Shown here: in pieces, positions 1 through 7,577 of the stretch
How the letters are laid out: each line of letters opens with the position of its first letter
How positions within the stretch are numbered: position 1 is the stretch's first letter
Assembly: GCA_022562895.1 (NCBI GenBank)
Contig: JADFOK010000027.1
Coordinates: 1-35,822 of the forward strand
Reading direction: 5' to 3'
DNA length: 35,822 nucleotides
Origin: Bacteroidota bacterium
Lineage (GTDB): Bacteria; Bacteroidota; Bacteroidia; Flavobacteriales; Flavobacteriaceae
Position numbers and translations under genes: made by a program
The notes under the pieces: generated by a model
The model's input: the letters and a program-made list of their open reading frames with translations, nothing else
Database searches by the model: none
Told to the model about the DNA's origin: nothing

Positions 1-2
1 AA

Positions 3-446
3 CTTAGGTATCATAAGGTAATAATAATGACGGATGCAGACGTTGATGGAGCGCACATTAGGACATTATTGTTGACATTTTTATATAGATATATGAATCC
101 TTTAATCAAGGCTGGTTACATTTACATAGCGCAACCTCCTTTGTATAAGGTTTCTAAGAATAAAAAAGTGAGATATGTGTATAGTGATGAACAACTTGAA
201 AAGTTATTTGCTGAAATTGGCAGGGATAATGTTTCTTTGCAGAGGTATAAGGGTTTGGGGGAGATGAATCCCAAGCAATTATGGGAAACGACTATGGACC
301 CTGAAAATAGGACATTTTTACACGTTGCTTTAGAAGATACTGTTGAAGCAGATAAGATATTCACAATTTTAATGGGAGATCAAGTGGAACCTAGGAGAGA
401 GTTCATACAGAAGCATGCAAAAGAGGTTACCAATCTGGATATTTAA
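3..446 (+). CDS. gyrB: DNA gyrase subunit B, C-terminal fragment (foreign to the rest of the window)
   Basis: This is the 3' end of a type II topoisomerase B subunit, open from the window edge. GyrB supplies the ATPase and TOPRIM parts of gyrase, which introduces negative supercoils. The TOPRIM metal-binding motif DADVDG lies just inside the fragment. [19 protein letters not shown] and a terminal NLDI follow, all hallmarks of GyrB. The exact wording ([24 protein letters not shown], ending NLDI) is the type found in Firmicutes, Fusobacteria, Spirochaetes and similar groups. Flavobacterial GyrB usually reads DADVDGSHI and lacks the NLDI end. All nine arginine codons are AGG (6) or AGA (3), while nearby gldD mixes CGN and AGA. 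I infer that this piece comes from another genome. The GyrB call is firm; the donor group is not. Confidence 0.9.
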   Translation, partial: LRYHKVIIMTDADVDGAHIRTLLLTFLYRYMNPLIKAGYIYIAQPPLYKVSKNKKVRYVYSDEQLEKLFAEIGRDNVSLQRYKGLGEMNPKQLWETTMDPENRTFLHVALEDTVEADKIFTILMGDQVEPRREFIQKHAKEVTNLDI

Positions 447-448
447 AA

Positions 449-538
449 ATGGCATATGCAGAATTTATAGGCTTTGCAGCTGGAACTTTGACATCACTTG
501 CTTTTTTGCCCCAAGTTATTAAGGTTTGGAAAACAAAA
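449..538 (+). CDS. SemiSWEET-family sugar transporter, N-terminal fragment cut by a junction
   Basis: An ATG two bases after the gyrB stop opens a 30-codon frame reading MAYAEFIGFAAG, then LPQVIKVWKTK. That is the first membrane helix and PQ-loop signature of SemiSWEET/MtN3 proteins, which are about 90 residues with three helices and work as dimers in sugar transport. The frame hits a stop at 548-550, and its resemblance to the family ends at about 538, where gldE sequence starts in a different frame. The fragment matches the gyrB side in spacing and strand, so it probably belongs to the same foreign piece. It is too short to be functional as it stands. Family assignment rests on the PQ-loop motif alone. 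Confidence 0.6.
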
Positions 539-1310
539 ATCGAGTATTAGTGTGAACCAGTTATCTCAGGCATTGAAATTAACTTCTGAAGAAGATACTA
601 CCCAAGAAGAACAAAAAATCTTACAAGGAATTGTAACTTTTGGGAATACAGATACTAAACAAGTGATGAAACCTCGTCTGGATATTTTTGCTTTAAATGA
701 AAAAACACCATACAAAAATATCCTACCCGAAATTATTAAACATGGGTATTCTCGTATTCCTGTGTATAAAAACAACATCGATACTATTACAGGAATTCTT
801 TATGTAAAAGATTTATTGCCCTATATAGACTCTGAAATACTTGACTGGACATCCTTAAAAAGAGATCCCTATTTTGTCCCAGAGAATAAAAAATTAGACG
901 ATCTACTAAACGAATTTAAAGAAATGAAAATGCACTTGGCAATAGTTGTAGATGAATATGGAGGTACTAGTGGGCTTATTTCTTTAGAAGATATTATTGA
1001 AGAGATTGTTGGTGAAATTAGCGATGAATTTGATGATGAGGATTTGGTGTTTTCAAAATTGGATGACACTACATACGTATTTGAGGGGAAAATACCTCTC
1101 AAAGATTTCTACAAAGTTATAAAGTTAAATGACCCTAAAAATTTTGAAAATGTAAAAGGTGATGCCGAAACTCTTGCCGGCTTTTTATTAGAAATATCTA
1201 AAGGATTTCCTAAGAAGGGAGAAACACTTTTGTTTCATAATTATACGTTTACTATTGAAGGATTTGAAAATAAACGAATCAAACAAATAAAATTCTCTAT
1301 AAATAATTAG
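531..1310 (+). CDS. gldE: Gliding motility-associated protein GldE, 5'-truncated
   Basis: The C-terminal 259 residues of a CBS-pair/CorC-HlyC family protein, here the flavobacterial GldE that is required for or assists gliding motility. In order it shows a first CBS motif (MKPRLDIFAL, then GYSRIPVYKN and GILYVKDLLPYI), a second CBS motif (HLAIVVDEYGGTSGLISLEDIIEEIVGEI) and a CorC/HlyC transporter-associated domain (EGKIPLKDFY through KGFPKKGE). The usual N-terminal DUF21 membrane domain of this family is absent because the sequence breaks near 527-545. An in-frame ATG at 498 lies in the foreign sequence and is not the real start. gldD follows one base after the stop, the conserved gldE-gldD order. 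The call is strong; the true start lies outside the window. Confidence 0.88.
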   Translation, partial: KQKSSISVNQLSQALKLTSEEDTTQEEQKILQGIVTFGNTDTKQVMKPRLDIFALNEKTPYKNILPEIIKHGYSRIPVYKNNIDTITGILYVKDLLPYIDSEILDWTSLKRDPYFVPENKKLDDLLNEFKEMKMHLAIVVDEYGGTSGLISLEDIIEEIVGEISDEFDDEDLVFSKLDDTTYVFEGKIPLKDFYKVIKLNDPKNFENVKGDAETLAGFLLEISKGFPKKGETLLFHNYTFTIEGFENKRIKQIKFSINN

Positions 1311-1311
1311 A

Positions 1312-1863
1312 ATGCGAATATTATTGTTGCTTATTGTTATTATATTTTCTTCTTGTGAAGACGATGTTGTTGTAAAACCCAGTGCTATGTTGCGTTTAGA
1401 ATATTCTGAAGCAAAATATGTGCCATTGGAAAGCGACTGTTTTTTTAAGTTTATGAGAAATGAAAATGCAATCATTCAGAAAAAACAGAATTGTAGAATG
1501 AATTTGTATTATCCAAAAATGAAAGCTACATTATACCTTACCTATATGAAAATAAAAGGTGAACATCAAATCGATTCTTTATTATACGACGCTCAAAAAC
1601 TAACCTACGACCATACAATAAAAGCTGAATCTATTATTGAACAGCCCCGAATAGATACTCTTAATAAAGTATACGGGATGTTTTATATGATAAATGGAAA
1701 TGCAGCAACCCAATCTCAGTTTTATGTGACAGATAGTGTTAATCACTTTGTTACTGGGGCTTTATATTTTGATGTTAAACCAAATTTCGATTCACTATAT
1801 CCGGCTATTATTTACTTACGAAATGACATCCGGAAGATTATGGAAACCATAAAATGGAAATAA
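1312..1863 (+). CDS. gldD: Gliding motility lipoprotein GldD
   Basis: A 183-residue lipoprotein. The start MRILLLLIVII is a short hydrophobic signal ending in the lipobox FSSC, with Cys15 as the predicted lipidated residue, so the mature protein should sit in the cell envelope. GldD is one of the lipoproteins needed for gliding and type IX secretion in flavobacteria, but its biochemical role is not established. The gene begins one base after the gldE stop, so the two are almost certainly co-transcribed. Length, signal and position all fit GldD. An inverted repeat just downstream (1871-1900) probably ends the transcript. Confidence 0.88.
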   Translation: MRILLLLIVIIFSSCEDDVVVKPSAMLRLEYSEAKYVPLESDCFFKFMRNENAIIQKKQNCRMNLYYPKMKATLYLTYMKIKGEHQIDSLLYDAQKLTYDHTIKAESIIEQPRIDTLNKVYGMFYMINGNAATQSQFYVTDSVNHFVTGALYFDVKPNFDSLYPAIIYLRNDIRKIMETIKWK

Positions 1864-1870
1864 AAAATAA

Positions 1871-1900
1871 AAAACCATCCACAATAATGCAAATGGTTTT
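1871..1900. terminator. Candidate bidirectional terminator between gldD and the HMA lipoprotein
   Basis: The arms AAAACCAT (1871-1878) and ATGGTTTT (1893-1900) are perfect inverted repeats around a 14-base loop. The A-tract on one side and T-tract on the other allow use from either strand. The element sits between two convergent genes, the expected place for a shared terminator. Confidence 0.55.
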
Positions 1901-1928
1901 AATAAATATAATTATTTCTTTATAATTC

Positions 1929-2387
1929 TTATGCTTTATCTACGCAACAAGCTTTTTTACAGTCTTTAGAACATTTTTTCTTTCCGTCTTTTTTTGCAAA
2001 ATTAGTTGAGAAAGATTCAACAGTTTTCATTCCATTAACAGAATACTTTTCACTTGCATTAGTAACAGTTTCCTCTAATAAAGTTGTGGTTACCTTAGCT
2101 TCATCATATTCTACCATGGCTATTTTTTTATCATAATCAACGATAGCTGATTTTACACCTTCCATATCAGCAAGTTTTTTTTCAATCATTTTGGCACATC
2201 CTATAGCACAGGTCATACCTTCGATAGTAAATTCAGCTTTTCCAATAGTAGCATTGGCATCAATTTCTTTTACTATTTTAGTTTCTTCAACATCAACGGT
2301 TTTAGTTTCCGGTTCTGTCTCGTATTTACAAGACAATACTACAACGGAAAATAAAACAAATACTAATATAAGTTTAAATGTCTTCAT
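1929..2387 (-). CDS. Heavy-metal-associated (HMA) domain lipoprotein
   Basis: A 152-residue envelope protein. A hydrophobic N-terminus ends at lipobox VLSC (Cys20). A linker rich in Glu and Thr follows, then an HMA ferredoxin-like domain from about residue 50 to 118. Its metal loop reads GMTCAIGC, so the two cysteines (60 and 64) are spaced CxxxC rather than the usual CxxC. The C-terminus is a Lys/Cys tail with Cys139, 143, 147 and 148. Proteins of this kind bind soft metals such as copper or mercury; a role in metal buffering or delivery is inferred. It is monocistronic as far as I can see, with a -7-like box on its strand at 2413-2420. Confidence 0.82.
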   Translation of the reverse strand: MKTFKLILVFVLFSVVVLSCKYETEPETKTVDVEETKIVKEIDANATIGKAEFTIEGMTCAIGCAKMIEKKLADMEGVKSAIVDYDKKIAMVEYDEAKVTTTLLEETVTNASEKYSVNGMKTVESFSTNFAKKDGKKKCSKDCKKACCVDKA

Positions 2388-2412
2388 ACATTAATTTTAG
2401 GTTTATTACAGG

Positions 2413-2420
2413 CAAAAATA
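2413..2420 (-). promoter_or_regulatory. Candidate -7 promoter box for the HMA lipoprotein
   Basis: On the minus strand this reads TATTTTTG, a match to the Bacteroidota -7 consensus TAnnTTTG, 25 bases before the start codon. No clear TTTG -33 element was found at the normal spacing, so the call rests on the -7 box and its position. Confidence 0.4.
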
Positions 2421-2480
2421 GCAATAGTTCCGGATTTATTCTTTAAAAAGGGCATTTTTGTATATTAATTAACAAACCAA

Positions 2481-3357
2481 ATGAATATAACCAACAAAAA
2501 GTGGGTGTATCTTATTGTGCTTTCTCTAATATGGGGAAGTTCATTTATTCTTATTAAGAAAGCACTTGTTGGTCTTAGTCCAATACAATTGGGATCTTTG
2601 CGAATAATAATTTCGGGCTTAATTCTTTTTATTGCAGGATTTAAAAGTTTAAAATTACTTTCGATAAAAACCCTAAAATGGATCGCTATTTCGGGTTTTC
2701 TCGGCGCCTTTTTCCCTGCATATCTTTTTGCATATGCCGAAACCGAAATAGACAGTGGTGTTGCATCAATATTAAATTCATTAGTGCCATTAAATTACTA
2801 TTATTTTAGGAATTGTACTATTTAGGATTTTTTCTTCCCGAAAACAAATTATAGGTGTTATCATTGGGTTTATAGGAACTGTTTTACTTATTACTAACGG
2901 TGCTACTATTAATCCCAATCAAAATTATTGGTATGCTTTTCTAGTTATATTGGCGACTCTTATGTATGCAATAAATGTGAATATCATCAAACAGCACCTT
3001 CAAAAGGTATCACCCATAACTATAGCAGTTGGGAATTTTGTAATGATAATAATACCGGCTTTTATTATTCTTATTTATGACGGGTTTTTTTCTTCTGAAG
3101 TTTTGAAATCTCCCGATATTAAAATGGCATTGTTTTATATAGTCTTACTTTCTATTTTTGGAACTTCTTTGGCAAAAGTACTTTTTAATAAATTGGTTCA
3201 AATATCTACTCCGGTATTTGCTTCTTCCGTTACTTATTTAATGCCCGTAATTGCTGTTATTTGGGGACTTATGGACGGTGAGGGTTTTAGTATTTGGCAG
3301 GGATTGGCTACACTTATTATTCTTCTGGGAGTGTACTTAGCAAATATAAAAAAGTGA
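2481..3357 (+). pseudogene. EamA/DMT-family transporter gene broken by a single-base frameshift
   Basis: A drug/metabolite transporter (EamA) of about 291 residues if the frame is restored. The first part (2481-2795) has the family start LSLIWGSSFILIKKAL and several membrane helices; the second half restarts as a recognisable EamA repeat (SIFGTSLAKVLFNKL, PVIAVIWG). At codon AAT (2793-2795) an extra T at 2796 shifts the frame. Skipping it continues the protein smoothly as PLNTIILGIVLF and on to the stop at 3355-3357 without another break. As written, translation would stop at 2823-2825 after 114 residues. This is either a recent inactivation or a sequencing error; the downstream half has no other damage. 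The substrate is unknown. Confidence 0.8.
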
Positions 3358-3383
3358 ATACACCAAAACTAAACGTAATAATA

Positions 3384-3405
3384 GTAAAGACTTTACATTT
3401 TTTTT
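3384..3405 (+). terminator. Weak candidate terminator after the EamA gene
   Basis: A short hairpin GTAAA/TTTAC (3384-3388 and 3392-3396) with a three-base loop is followed by an eight-base T-run. The stem is short and AT-rich, so confidence is limited. Confidence 0.35.
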
Positions 3406-3444
3406 CCGAAATTTATATTGTTAAATAATTAAAGGATCAAGGGT

Positions 3445-3876
3445 ATGGACAAGAATTATCTAAAATATGGATTTGGAATTGCAGGAACAATGATTTTTTA
3501 TTTTCTCGCATTAAAGTTAATAGGATTGCACCAATATCCAATATTAAGTGCAGCCAATGGGGTGATAATTGGATCGGGTATTTTTTATGCCTTAAAAAAA
3601 TACAAAAAAAGTGTAAAAAATTTTAAATACCAGGATGGATTTCAATTAGGGTTATTTACAGGAGTATTTGCAACGATTGTTTTTGTAGTTTTTATCGCTA
3701 TTTATATTTATCATATTGATACTCAATTTGCGGTAGCGATTCTTGATTCCTGGGGTCTTAACTATGACAATGGTGCCCTGATTTTAATTTTTTCAATTTT
3801 TATCATGGGATTTTCTACAACGTTCATACTTACCTTGGCATTTATGCAATTATTGAAGGATTCTTGGAATCAGTGA
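3445..3876 (+). CDS. DUF4199 family membrane protein
   Basis: A 143-residue protein with four predicted membrane segments: about 7-27, 34-50, 64-89 and 110-137. The pattern GFGIAGTMIFYFLALKL, then FKYQDGFQLGLFTGVFATIVF, is typical of DUF4199 proteins, which are common in Bacteroidota and have no assigned function. It stands alone, about 90 bases after the EamA gene and just ahead of the rplU promoter. Nothing in the sequence points to a substrate or partner. Confidence 0.72.
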   Translation: MDKNYLKYGFGIAGTMIFYFLALKLIGLHQYPILSAANGVIIGSGIFYALKKYKKSVKNFKYQDGFQLGLFTGVFATIVFVVFIAIYIYHIDTQFAVAILDSWGLNYDNGALILIFSIFIMGFSTTFILTLAFMQLLKDSWNQ

Positions 3877-3912
3877 TGTAAGTTTTTTAAGGAGGTAATT
3901 TCCTTTAAAGGG

Positions 3913-3943
3913 TTTGCTAATTCAGTATTTAAAACTATATTTG
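3913..3943 (+). promoter_or_regulatory. Promoter of the rplU-rpmA operon
   Basis: TTTG (3913-3916), exactly 19 bases, then TATATTTG (3936-3943) match the Bacteroidota primary-sigma consensus TTTG-N19-TAnnTTTG at every fixed position. Transcription should begin around 3949-3951, leaving a leader of roughly 85 bases before rplU. Confidence 0.75.
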
Positions 3944-3950
3944 CACCCGC

Positions 3951-3979
3951 CTTTGCGAATGCTGTTCGTTACGGCAAAG
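3951..3979 (+). promoter_or_regulatory. Structured leader hairpin upstream of rplU
   Basis: CTTTGC (3951-3956) pairs with GCAAAG (3974-3979), and the stem continues as GAA (3957-3959) with TTC (3965-3967), leaving a one-sided bulge at 3968-3973. It begins almost at the predicted transcription start. Ribosomal protein operons often carry leaders bound by their own product; that this is one is an inference. Confidence 0.45.
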
Positions 3980-4033
3980 ACCCATTAATATATTAAAGGG
4001 AATTATTAAAAACCAATTTTTAATCGATACGTT

Positions 4034-4570
4034 ATGTATGCAATTGTAGAGATAGCAGGGCAGCAATTTAAAGTTGCGAAAGACCAAAAAGTCTTTGTAC
4101 ATCGTTTAGCTACTGAAGAAGGTAAAAAAATATCTTTTGACAGTGTACTTCTTATTAGCGATGGAAACAAAGTTACTATTGGCGCCCCGGCTATAGGCGG
4201 AGCTCAAGTTGGAGCCAAAGTCTTAAGACACTTAAAAGGTGACAAAATTATTATTTTCAAGAAGAAAAGGAGAAAAGGATACAGAGTAAAAAATGGCCAC
4301 AGACAAGCACTTTCAGAAATTATAATTGAGAGTATTGTTGCAAAAGGTGCTAAACCTGTTTCTGCTAAAGCTTCGGCAGTTAGGAAAGCTGTTCCCAAAA
4401 AAACTGCTCCAACTAAAGCTAAGGCAAGCAAAGTTACAGTTAAAAAAGTAGCTCCTACTCAAGGCCTGAGTAAAATGACAGTAGCAGAGTTGAAAGCAAT
4501 GGCAAAAGAAAAAGGAATTAAAGGTTTTTCTACTTTGAAGAAAGCAGAATTAATTGCAGCATTAAGTTAA
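4034..4570 (+). CDS. rplU: 50S ribosomal protein bL21 with a C-terminal extension
   Basis: Residues 1 to about 104 are a standard bL21 (MYAIVEIAGQQFKV at the start; KKKRRKGYRVKNGHRQ in the rRNA-binding part). The usual protein is about 103 residues, but this one has 178. The extra part is a Lys/Ala/Pro-rich linker (about 105-144) followed by a helix-turn-helix-like segment at 145-178 (MTVAELKAMAKEKG, STLKKAELIAAL) resembling SAP or Rho-N-terminal nucleic-acid-binding motifs. rpmA follows 25 bases downstream, the universal rplU-rpmA order. Expression is likely driven by the promoter at 3913-3943. Confidence 0.95.
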   Translation: MYAIVEIAGQQFKVAKDQKVFVHRLATEEGKKISFDSVLLISDGNKVTIGAPAIGGAQVGAKVLRHLKGDKIIIFKKKRRKGYRVKNGHRQALSEIIIESIVAKGAKPVSAKASAVRKAVPKKTAPTKAKASKVTVKKVAPTQGLSKMTVAELKAMAKEKGIKGFSTLKKAELIAALS

Positions 4571-4595
4571 TTTAGTAATTTAAATTTAGAATAAA

Positions 4596-4859
4596 ATGGC
4601 ACACAAAAAAGGAGTTGGTAGTTCAAAGAATGGTAGAGAATCCGCTTCGAAACGCCTTGGTGTTAAGATTTTTGGTGGTCAAGCTGCCATAGCAGGAAAT
4701 ATCATTATAAGACAAAGAGGTACGCATCATAATCCTGGAGAAAATGTGTATGCCGGAAAAGATCATACACTTCATGCAAGAGTAGATGGTGTTGTTAAGT
4801 TTACTAAAAAGAAGAACAATAAATCATACGTTTCTATAGTTCCTACTACAGAATCTTAA
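4596..4859 (+). CDS. rpmA: 50S ribosomal protein bL27
   Basis: An 87-residue bL27, near the peptidyl-transferase centre of the large subunit. It starts [16 protein letters not shown] with no N-terminal extension of the kind cleaved in some Firmicutes, and contains the family core [10 protein letters not shown] and GKDHTLHA. It lies in an operon with rplU and is followed by a strong terminator at 4881-4914. Length and motifs are fully typical. Confidence 0.96.
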   Translation: MAHKKGVGSSKNGRESASKRLGVKIFGGQAAIAGNIIIRQRGTHHNPGENVYAGKDHTLHARVDGVVKFTKKKNNKSYVSIVPTTES

Positions 4860-4880
4860 GAAGATTTTTCTTTACAAAAT

Positions 4881-4914
4881 AAAAAACCTCTACTGAAATC
4901 AGTGGAGGTTTTTT
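4881..4914 (+). terminator. Intrinsic terminator of the rplU-rpmA operon
   Basis: AAAACCTC pairs with GAGGTTTT and the stem is extended inward by CTG/CAG around an AAAT loop. A six-T run closes the 3' side. It begins 21 bases after the rpmA stop. Confidence 0.8.
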
Positions 4915-5022
4915 GGTTTAATATTTATTTATATAAAGATGTTGCGAAAAATGTTTAAAAGAATTTATTTTGAAATTTAATAGTATAAATTGTAAATTGA
5001 TTTTTATTAATATCATAAATAT

Positions 5023-5355
5023 ATGAAGAAGATAATTCTAGGAGTTTTGTTTGTTACGCTGTTTTTGTTTACTGGAGTAAATGTATTGTCCCAAGATATT
5101 CCTAAATATGATTATTTGGAAATTATCGTAATACAAAAATCTAATAATAGTGGAAAAGTAAAGCGGATAAAAGTTCAGGAACAAAAATCGTTGGAAGGAA
5201 AAGTCATAACGATTAAGGAAATTGAAGATATAAAAGAAACATCTTCATTGTTAAATTATATGAATGCTGCTAATTGGGAATTTTTGGATAGAAAGGCTAT
5301 TTCAGAGGAGAATGATCCTGTTTGGATGAGTTATATCTTTCGAAAAAAGAAATAA
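5023..5355 (+). CDS. Small secreted protein, DUF4177-like
   Basis: A 110-residue protein with a clear N-terminal signal (MKKIILGVLFVTLFLFTGVNVLSQ), so it is probably periplasmic or exported. The mature part has a strand-rich start (YDYLEIIVI), a helix with LLNYMNAANWEFL and a final strand WMSYIFRKK. That order (YEY-type strand, LN...GWE-type helix, YIFKR end) resembles DUF4177 proteins, but the match is by eye only. It is a single gene between the rpmA terminator and a shared terminator with ahcY. No function can be given. Confidence 0.6.
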   Translation: MKKIILGVLFVTLFLFTGVNVLSQDIPKYDYLEIIVIQKSNNSGKVKRIKVQEQKSLEGKVITIKEIEDIKETSSLLNYMNAANWEFLDRKAISEENDPVWMSYIFRKKK

Positions 5356-5471
5356 GAGAATTGAATTATCAGTTGATAAAAGACGGGAATCTTTGTTATA
5401 AGAATTATAACTTTTCTATTGTACCCCCTGAGGAATACTAAATATAATAGGTATAAAATAATTAATAAATA

Positions 5472-5501
5472 AAAAACCCTCACTTCTCAGTAAGGGTTTT
5501 A
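5472..5501. terminator. Bidirectional terminator between the small secreted protein and ahcY
   Basis: AAAACCCT (5473-5480) and AGGGTTTT (5493-5500) form perfect arms, extended inward by ACT/AGT. A- and T-tracts on either side allow use from both strands, and the flanking genes converge on it. Confidence 0.75.
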
Positions 5502-5531
5502 AATATCTAACATTCTAAAAACGTTAACGAT

Positions 5532-6839
5532 CTAATATCTATAATATTCCGGTTTATAAGGTCCTTTTACATCAACCCCAATATATTCTGCTTGATCATC
5601 TCGTAATTCGGTAAGTTCTACACCAATTTTAGCTAAGTGTAGTTTTGCTACTTTTTCATCTAGGTGTTTAGGTAGCGTATATACTTTATTCTCGTAATTT
5701 TCTCTGTTGTTCCAAAGCTCAATTTGTGCCAAAGTTTGGTTCGTAAAAGAATTACTCATTACAAAACTAGGATGTCCGGTAGCACAGCCTAGGTTCACAA
5801 GACGACCTTCGGCTAAAAGAATAATATCTTTACCGTTTATGGTATATTTATCTACCTGAGGTTTAATCTCCACTTTTTTATGTTTGTTTAACCAAGCAAC
5901 ATCGATTTCGTTATCAAAATGACCAATATTACATACAATGGCCTTGTCTTTCATGGCTTCAAAATGATGCCCTTGTACAATATCTTTATTTCCGGTTGTT
6001 GTAATTATGATATCGGCATTTCCAACCACAGTCTCTAAACGCTTTACTTCAAATCCGTCCATAGCGGCTTGTAATGCACAAATTGGGTCAATTTCGGTAA
6101 CGGTTACAATACTTCCTGCACCTTTAAAAGATGCTGCAGTACCTTTCCCAACATCACCATAACCACAAACTATTACTCGTTTTCCTGCGAGCATTAAATC
6201 GGTAGCACGACGAATAGCATCTACAGCACTTTCGCGACATCCGTATTTGTTATCGAATTTAGATTTGGTTACACTATCGTTTACATTAATAACAGGCATT
6301 GGTAAAGTTCCATTTTTCATACGGTCATATAGTCTATGTACACCCGTAGTGGTTTCTTCACTGAGGCCATTAATACCTTCAACCAATTCCGGATATCTGT
6401 CTAATACCATATTAGTAAGGTCCCCACCATCATCTAATATCATATTTAATGGTTTGCGATCTTCACCAAAGAATAGCGTTTGCTCTATACACCAATCAAA
6501 TTCTTCTTCGTTCATTCCTTTCCAAGCGTACACGGGGATTCCAGCTACAGCAATAGCTGCTGCTGCTTGATCCTGTGTAGAAAAAATGTTACAAGAACTC
6601 CAGGTAACTTCAGCACCAAGAGCTAATAAAGTTTCAATTAATACTGCAGTTTGGATGGTCATATGTAAACAACCTGCAATACGAGCCCCTTTTAAGGGTT
6701 GTTCATCTTTATATTCTTCTCGTAAGGACATTAAGCCCGGCATTTCTACTTCGGCAAGTTCAATTTCTTTACGTCCCCACTCTGCTAGGGAAATATCTTT
6801 TACTTTATAGGCCATATAAGACACAGTTTTAGTAGACAT
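5532..6839 (-). CDS. ahcY: Adenosylhomocysteinase (S-adenosylhomocysteine hydrolase)
   Basis: A cytosolic NAD-dependent enzyme that reversibly splits S-adenosylhomocysteine to adenosine and homocysteine, clearing the product inhibitor of methyltransferases. With the start at [11 protein letters not shown] it has 435 residues, the normal length. The frame runs 27 codons further upstream (to 6920), but that extension is unlike the family. Visible signatures include [16 protein letters not shown] near the N-terminus, the NAD-binding [12 protein letters not shown], and the C-terminal [21 protein letters not shown], ending YKPEYYRY. It is transcribed alone, divergently from the PPTase gene, and ends at the shared terminator 5472-5501. 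Confidence 0.97.
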   Translation of the reverse strand: MSTKTVSYMAYKVKDISLAEWGRKEIELAEVEMPGLMSLREEYKDEQPLKGARIAGCLHMTIQTAVLIETLLALGAEVTWSSCNIFSTQDQAAAAIAVAGIPVYAWKGMNEEEFDWCIEQTLFFGEDRKPLNMILDDGGDLTNMVLDRYPELVEGINGLSEETTTGVHRLYDRMKNGTLPMPVINVNDSVTKSKFDNKYGCRESAVDAIRRATDLMLAGKRVIVCGYGDVGKGTAASFKGAGSIVTVTEIDPICALQAAMDGFEVKRLETVVGNADIIITTTGNKDIVQGHHFEAMKDKAIVCNIGHFDNEIDVAWLNKHKKVEIKPQVDKYTINGKDIILLAEGRLVNLGCATGHPSFVMSNSFTNQTLAQIELWNNRENYENKVYTLPKHLDEKVAKLHLAKIGVELTELRDDQAEYIGVDVKGPYKPEYYRY

Positions 6840-6900
6840 ATTATTATCTTTGAATTTAATTTTTATCTTATCTTCCAAATAACAACTGGTATTCGGTTTG

Positions 6901-6908
6901 CAAAAATA
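6901..6908 (-). promoter_or_regulatory. Candidate -7 promoter box for ahcY
   Basis: The minus strand reads TATTTTTG here, matching TAnnTTTG, about 60 bases before the chosen ahcY start. Its position inside the upstream extension of the open frame supports starting translation at 6839. No convincing -33 element was found. Confidence 0.45.
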
Positions 6909-6929
6909 CATAATATCCATTAATAATTT

Positions 6930-7577
6930 ATGCCTCTTTACAAAACTATAACAGTAAACCCAACAAGCAAAGTACTCATTTGGAAGATAGAGGAGTCTTT
7001 TAAAACACTATCCGAAGGCATAGAACTCACGTTACAATCAAGAACTAGAGTTGAGGGAATGAAAAGCGATATACATAGTAGAGGGTTTTTGAGTGTGAGG
7101 CATTTACTAAAAGAGGAGGGATATACTGATAAAGATATATGGTATGATACACATGGAAAACCACATTTATCTGATGGTAAGAATATCTCAATAACACATT
7201 CATTTATATTTTCAGCGATTATTATCAGTGATGATGATGTGGGAATAGATATTGAAAAACAACGTCATAAAATCTTAAAAATCGCTACAAGATTTACAAC
7301 TGTTGAAGACTATAAAAAGTTGGAAAGTGAGAATACTCTTATTCGAAAACTTACCATAGTTTGGTGTGCTAAGGAATCTTTATACAAAAGTTTTGCTAGA
7401 AAGGGAATGAGTTTTTTTCAGCATATATTTGTAGAAGATTTTAACCCTTATGATAATGAAACTACAGCTTTGGTTAACTTTCAAGATAAGAATGAAAATT
7501 ATCATATTTGGTTTTTAGAATTTGAAGGCTTCACCTGTGCCTATGTCTTACTACATGAGAGAAATAAGAATGAATAA
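6930..7577 (+). CDS. 4'-phosphopantetheinyl transferase superfamily protein
   Basis: A 215-residue Sfp-type enzyme that transfers phosphopantetheine from CoA to a serine of acyl or peptidyl carrier proteins. The two magnesium/CoA signatures are present: VGIDIE at 104-109 (Asp107, Glu109) and [11 protein letters not shown] starting at 145 (Glu149, Lys153). A preceding HGKPHL/ITHS segment (75-91) matches the family's substrate-binding region. It is the first gene of a six-gene overlapping plus-strand run; the next gene starts eight bases before this stop. Which carrier protein it serves cannot be read from the sequence. Confidence 0.88.
   Translation: MPLYKTITVNPTSKVLIWKIEESFKTLSEGIELTLQSRTRVEGMKSDIHSRGFLSVRHLLKEEGYTDKDIWYDTHGKPHLSDGKNISITHSFIFSAIIISDDDVGIDIEKQRHKILKIATRFTTVEDYKKLESENTLIRKLTIVWCAKESLYKSFARKGMSFFQHIFVEDFNPYDNETTALVNFQDKNENYHIWFLEFEGFTCAYVLLHERNKNE

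Noticed and set aside
498..1310. A complete 270-residue gldE starting at ATG 498
   Set aside because: The first 11 codons lie in the foreign SemiSWEET sequence read in another frame, and the membrane domain of GldE is missing. It is a truncated gene, not a short variant.
3886..3909. Perfect Shine-Dalgarno-like AAGGAGGT with a hairpin between the DUF4199 gene and rplU
   Set aside because: No start codon follows at a useful distance, flavobacteria seldom use this motif, and the stem has no T-run for termination. It lies just upstream of the rplU promoter; probably chance.
6840..6920. 27-residue N-terminal extension of ahcY
   Set aside because: It contains the likely promoter box and does not resemble other adenosylhomocysteinases, which begin at the internal methionine.
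7522..7569. Earlier start for GGGP synthase inside the PPTase gene
   Set aside because: It would add 16 residues not seen in the family. The ATG at 7570 overlapping the upstream stop fits the coupled arrangement.
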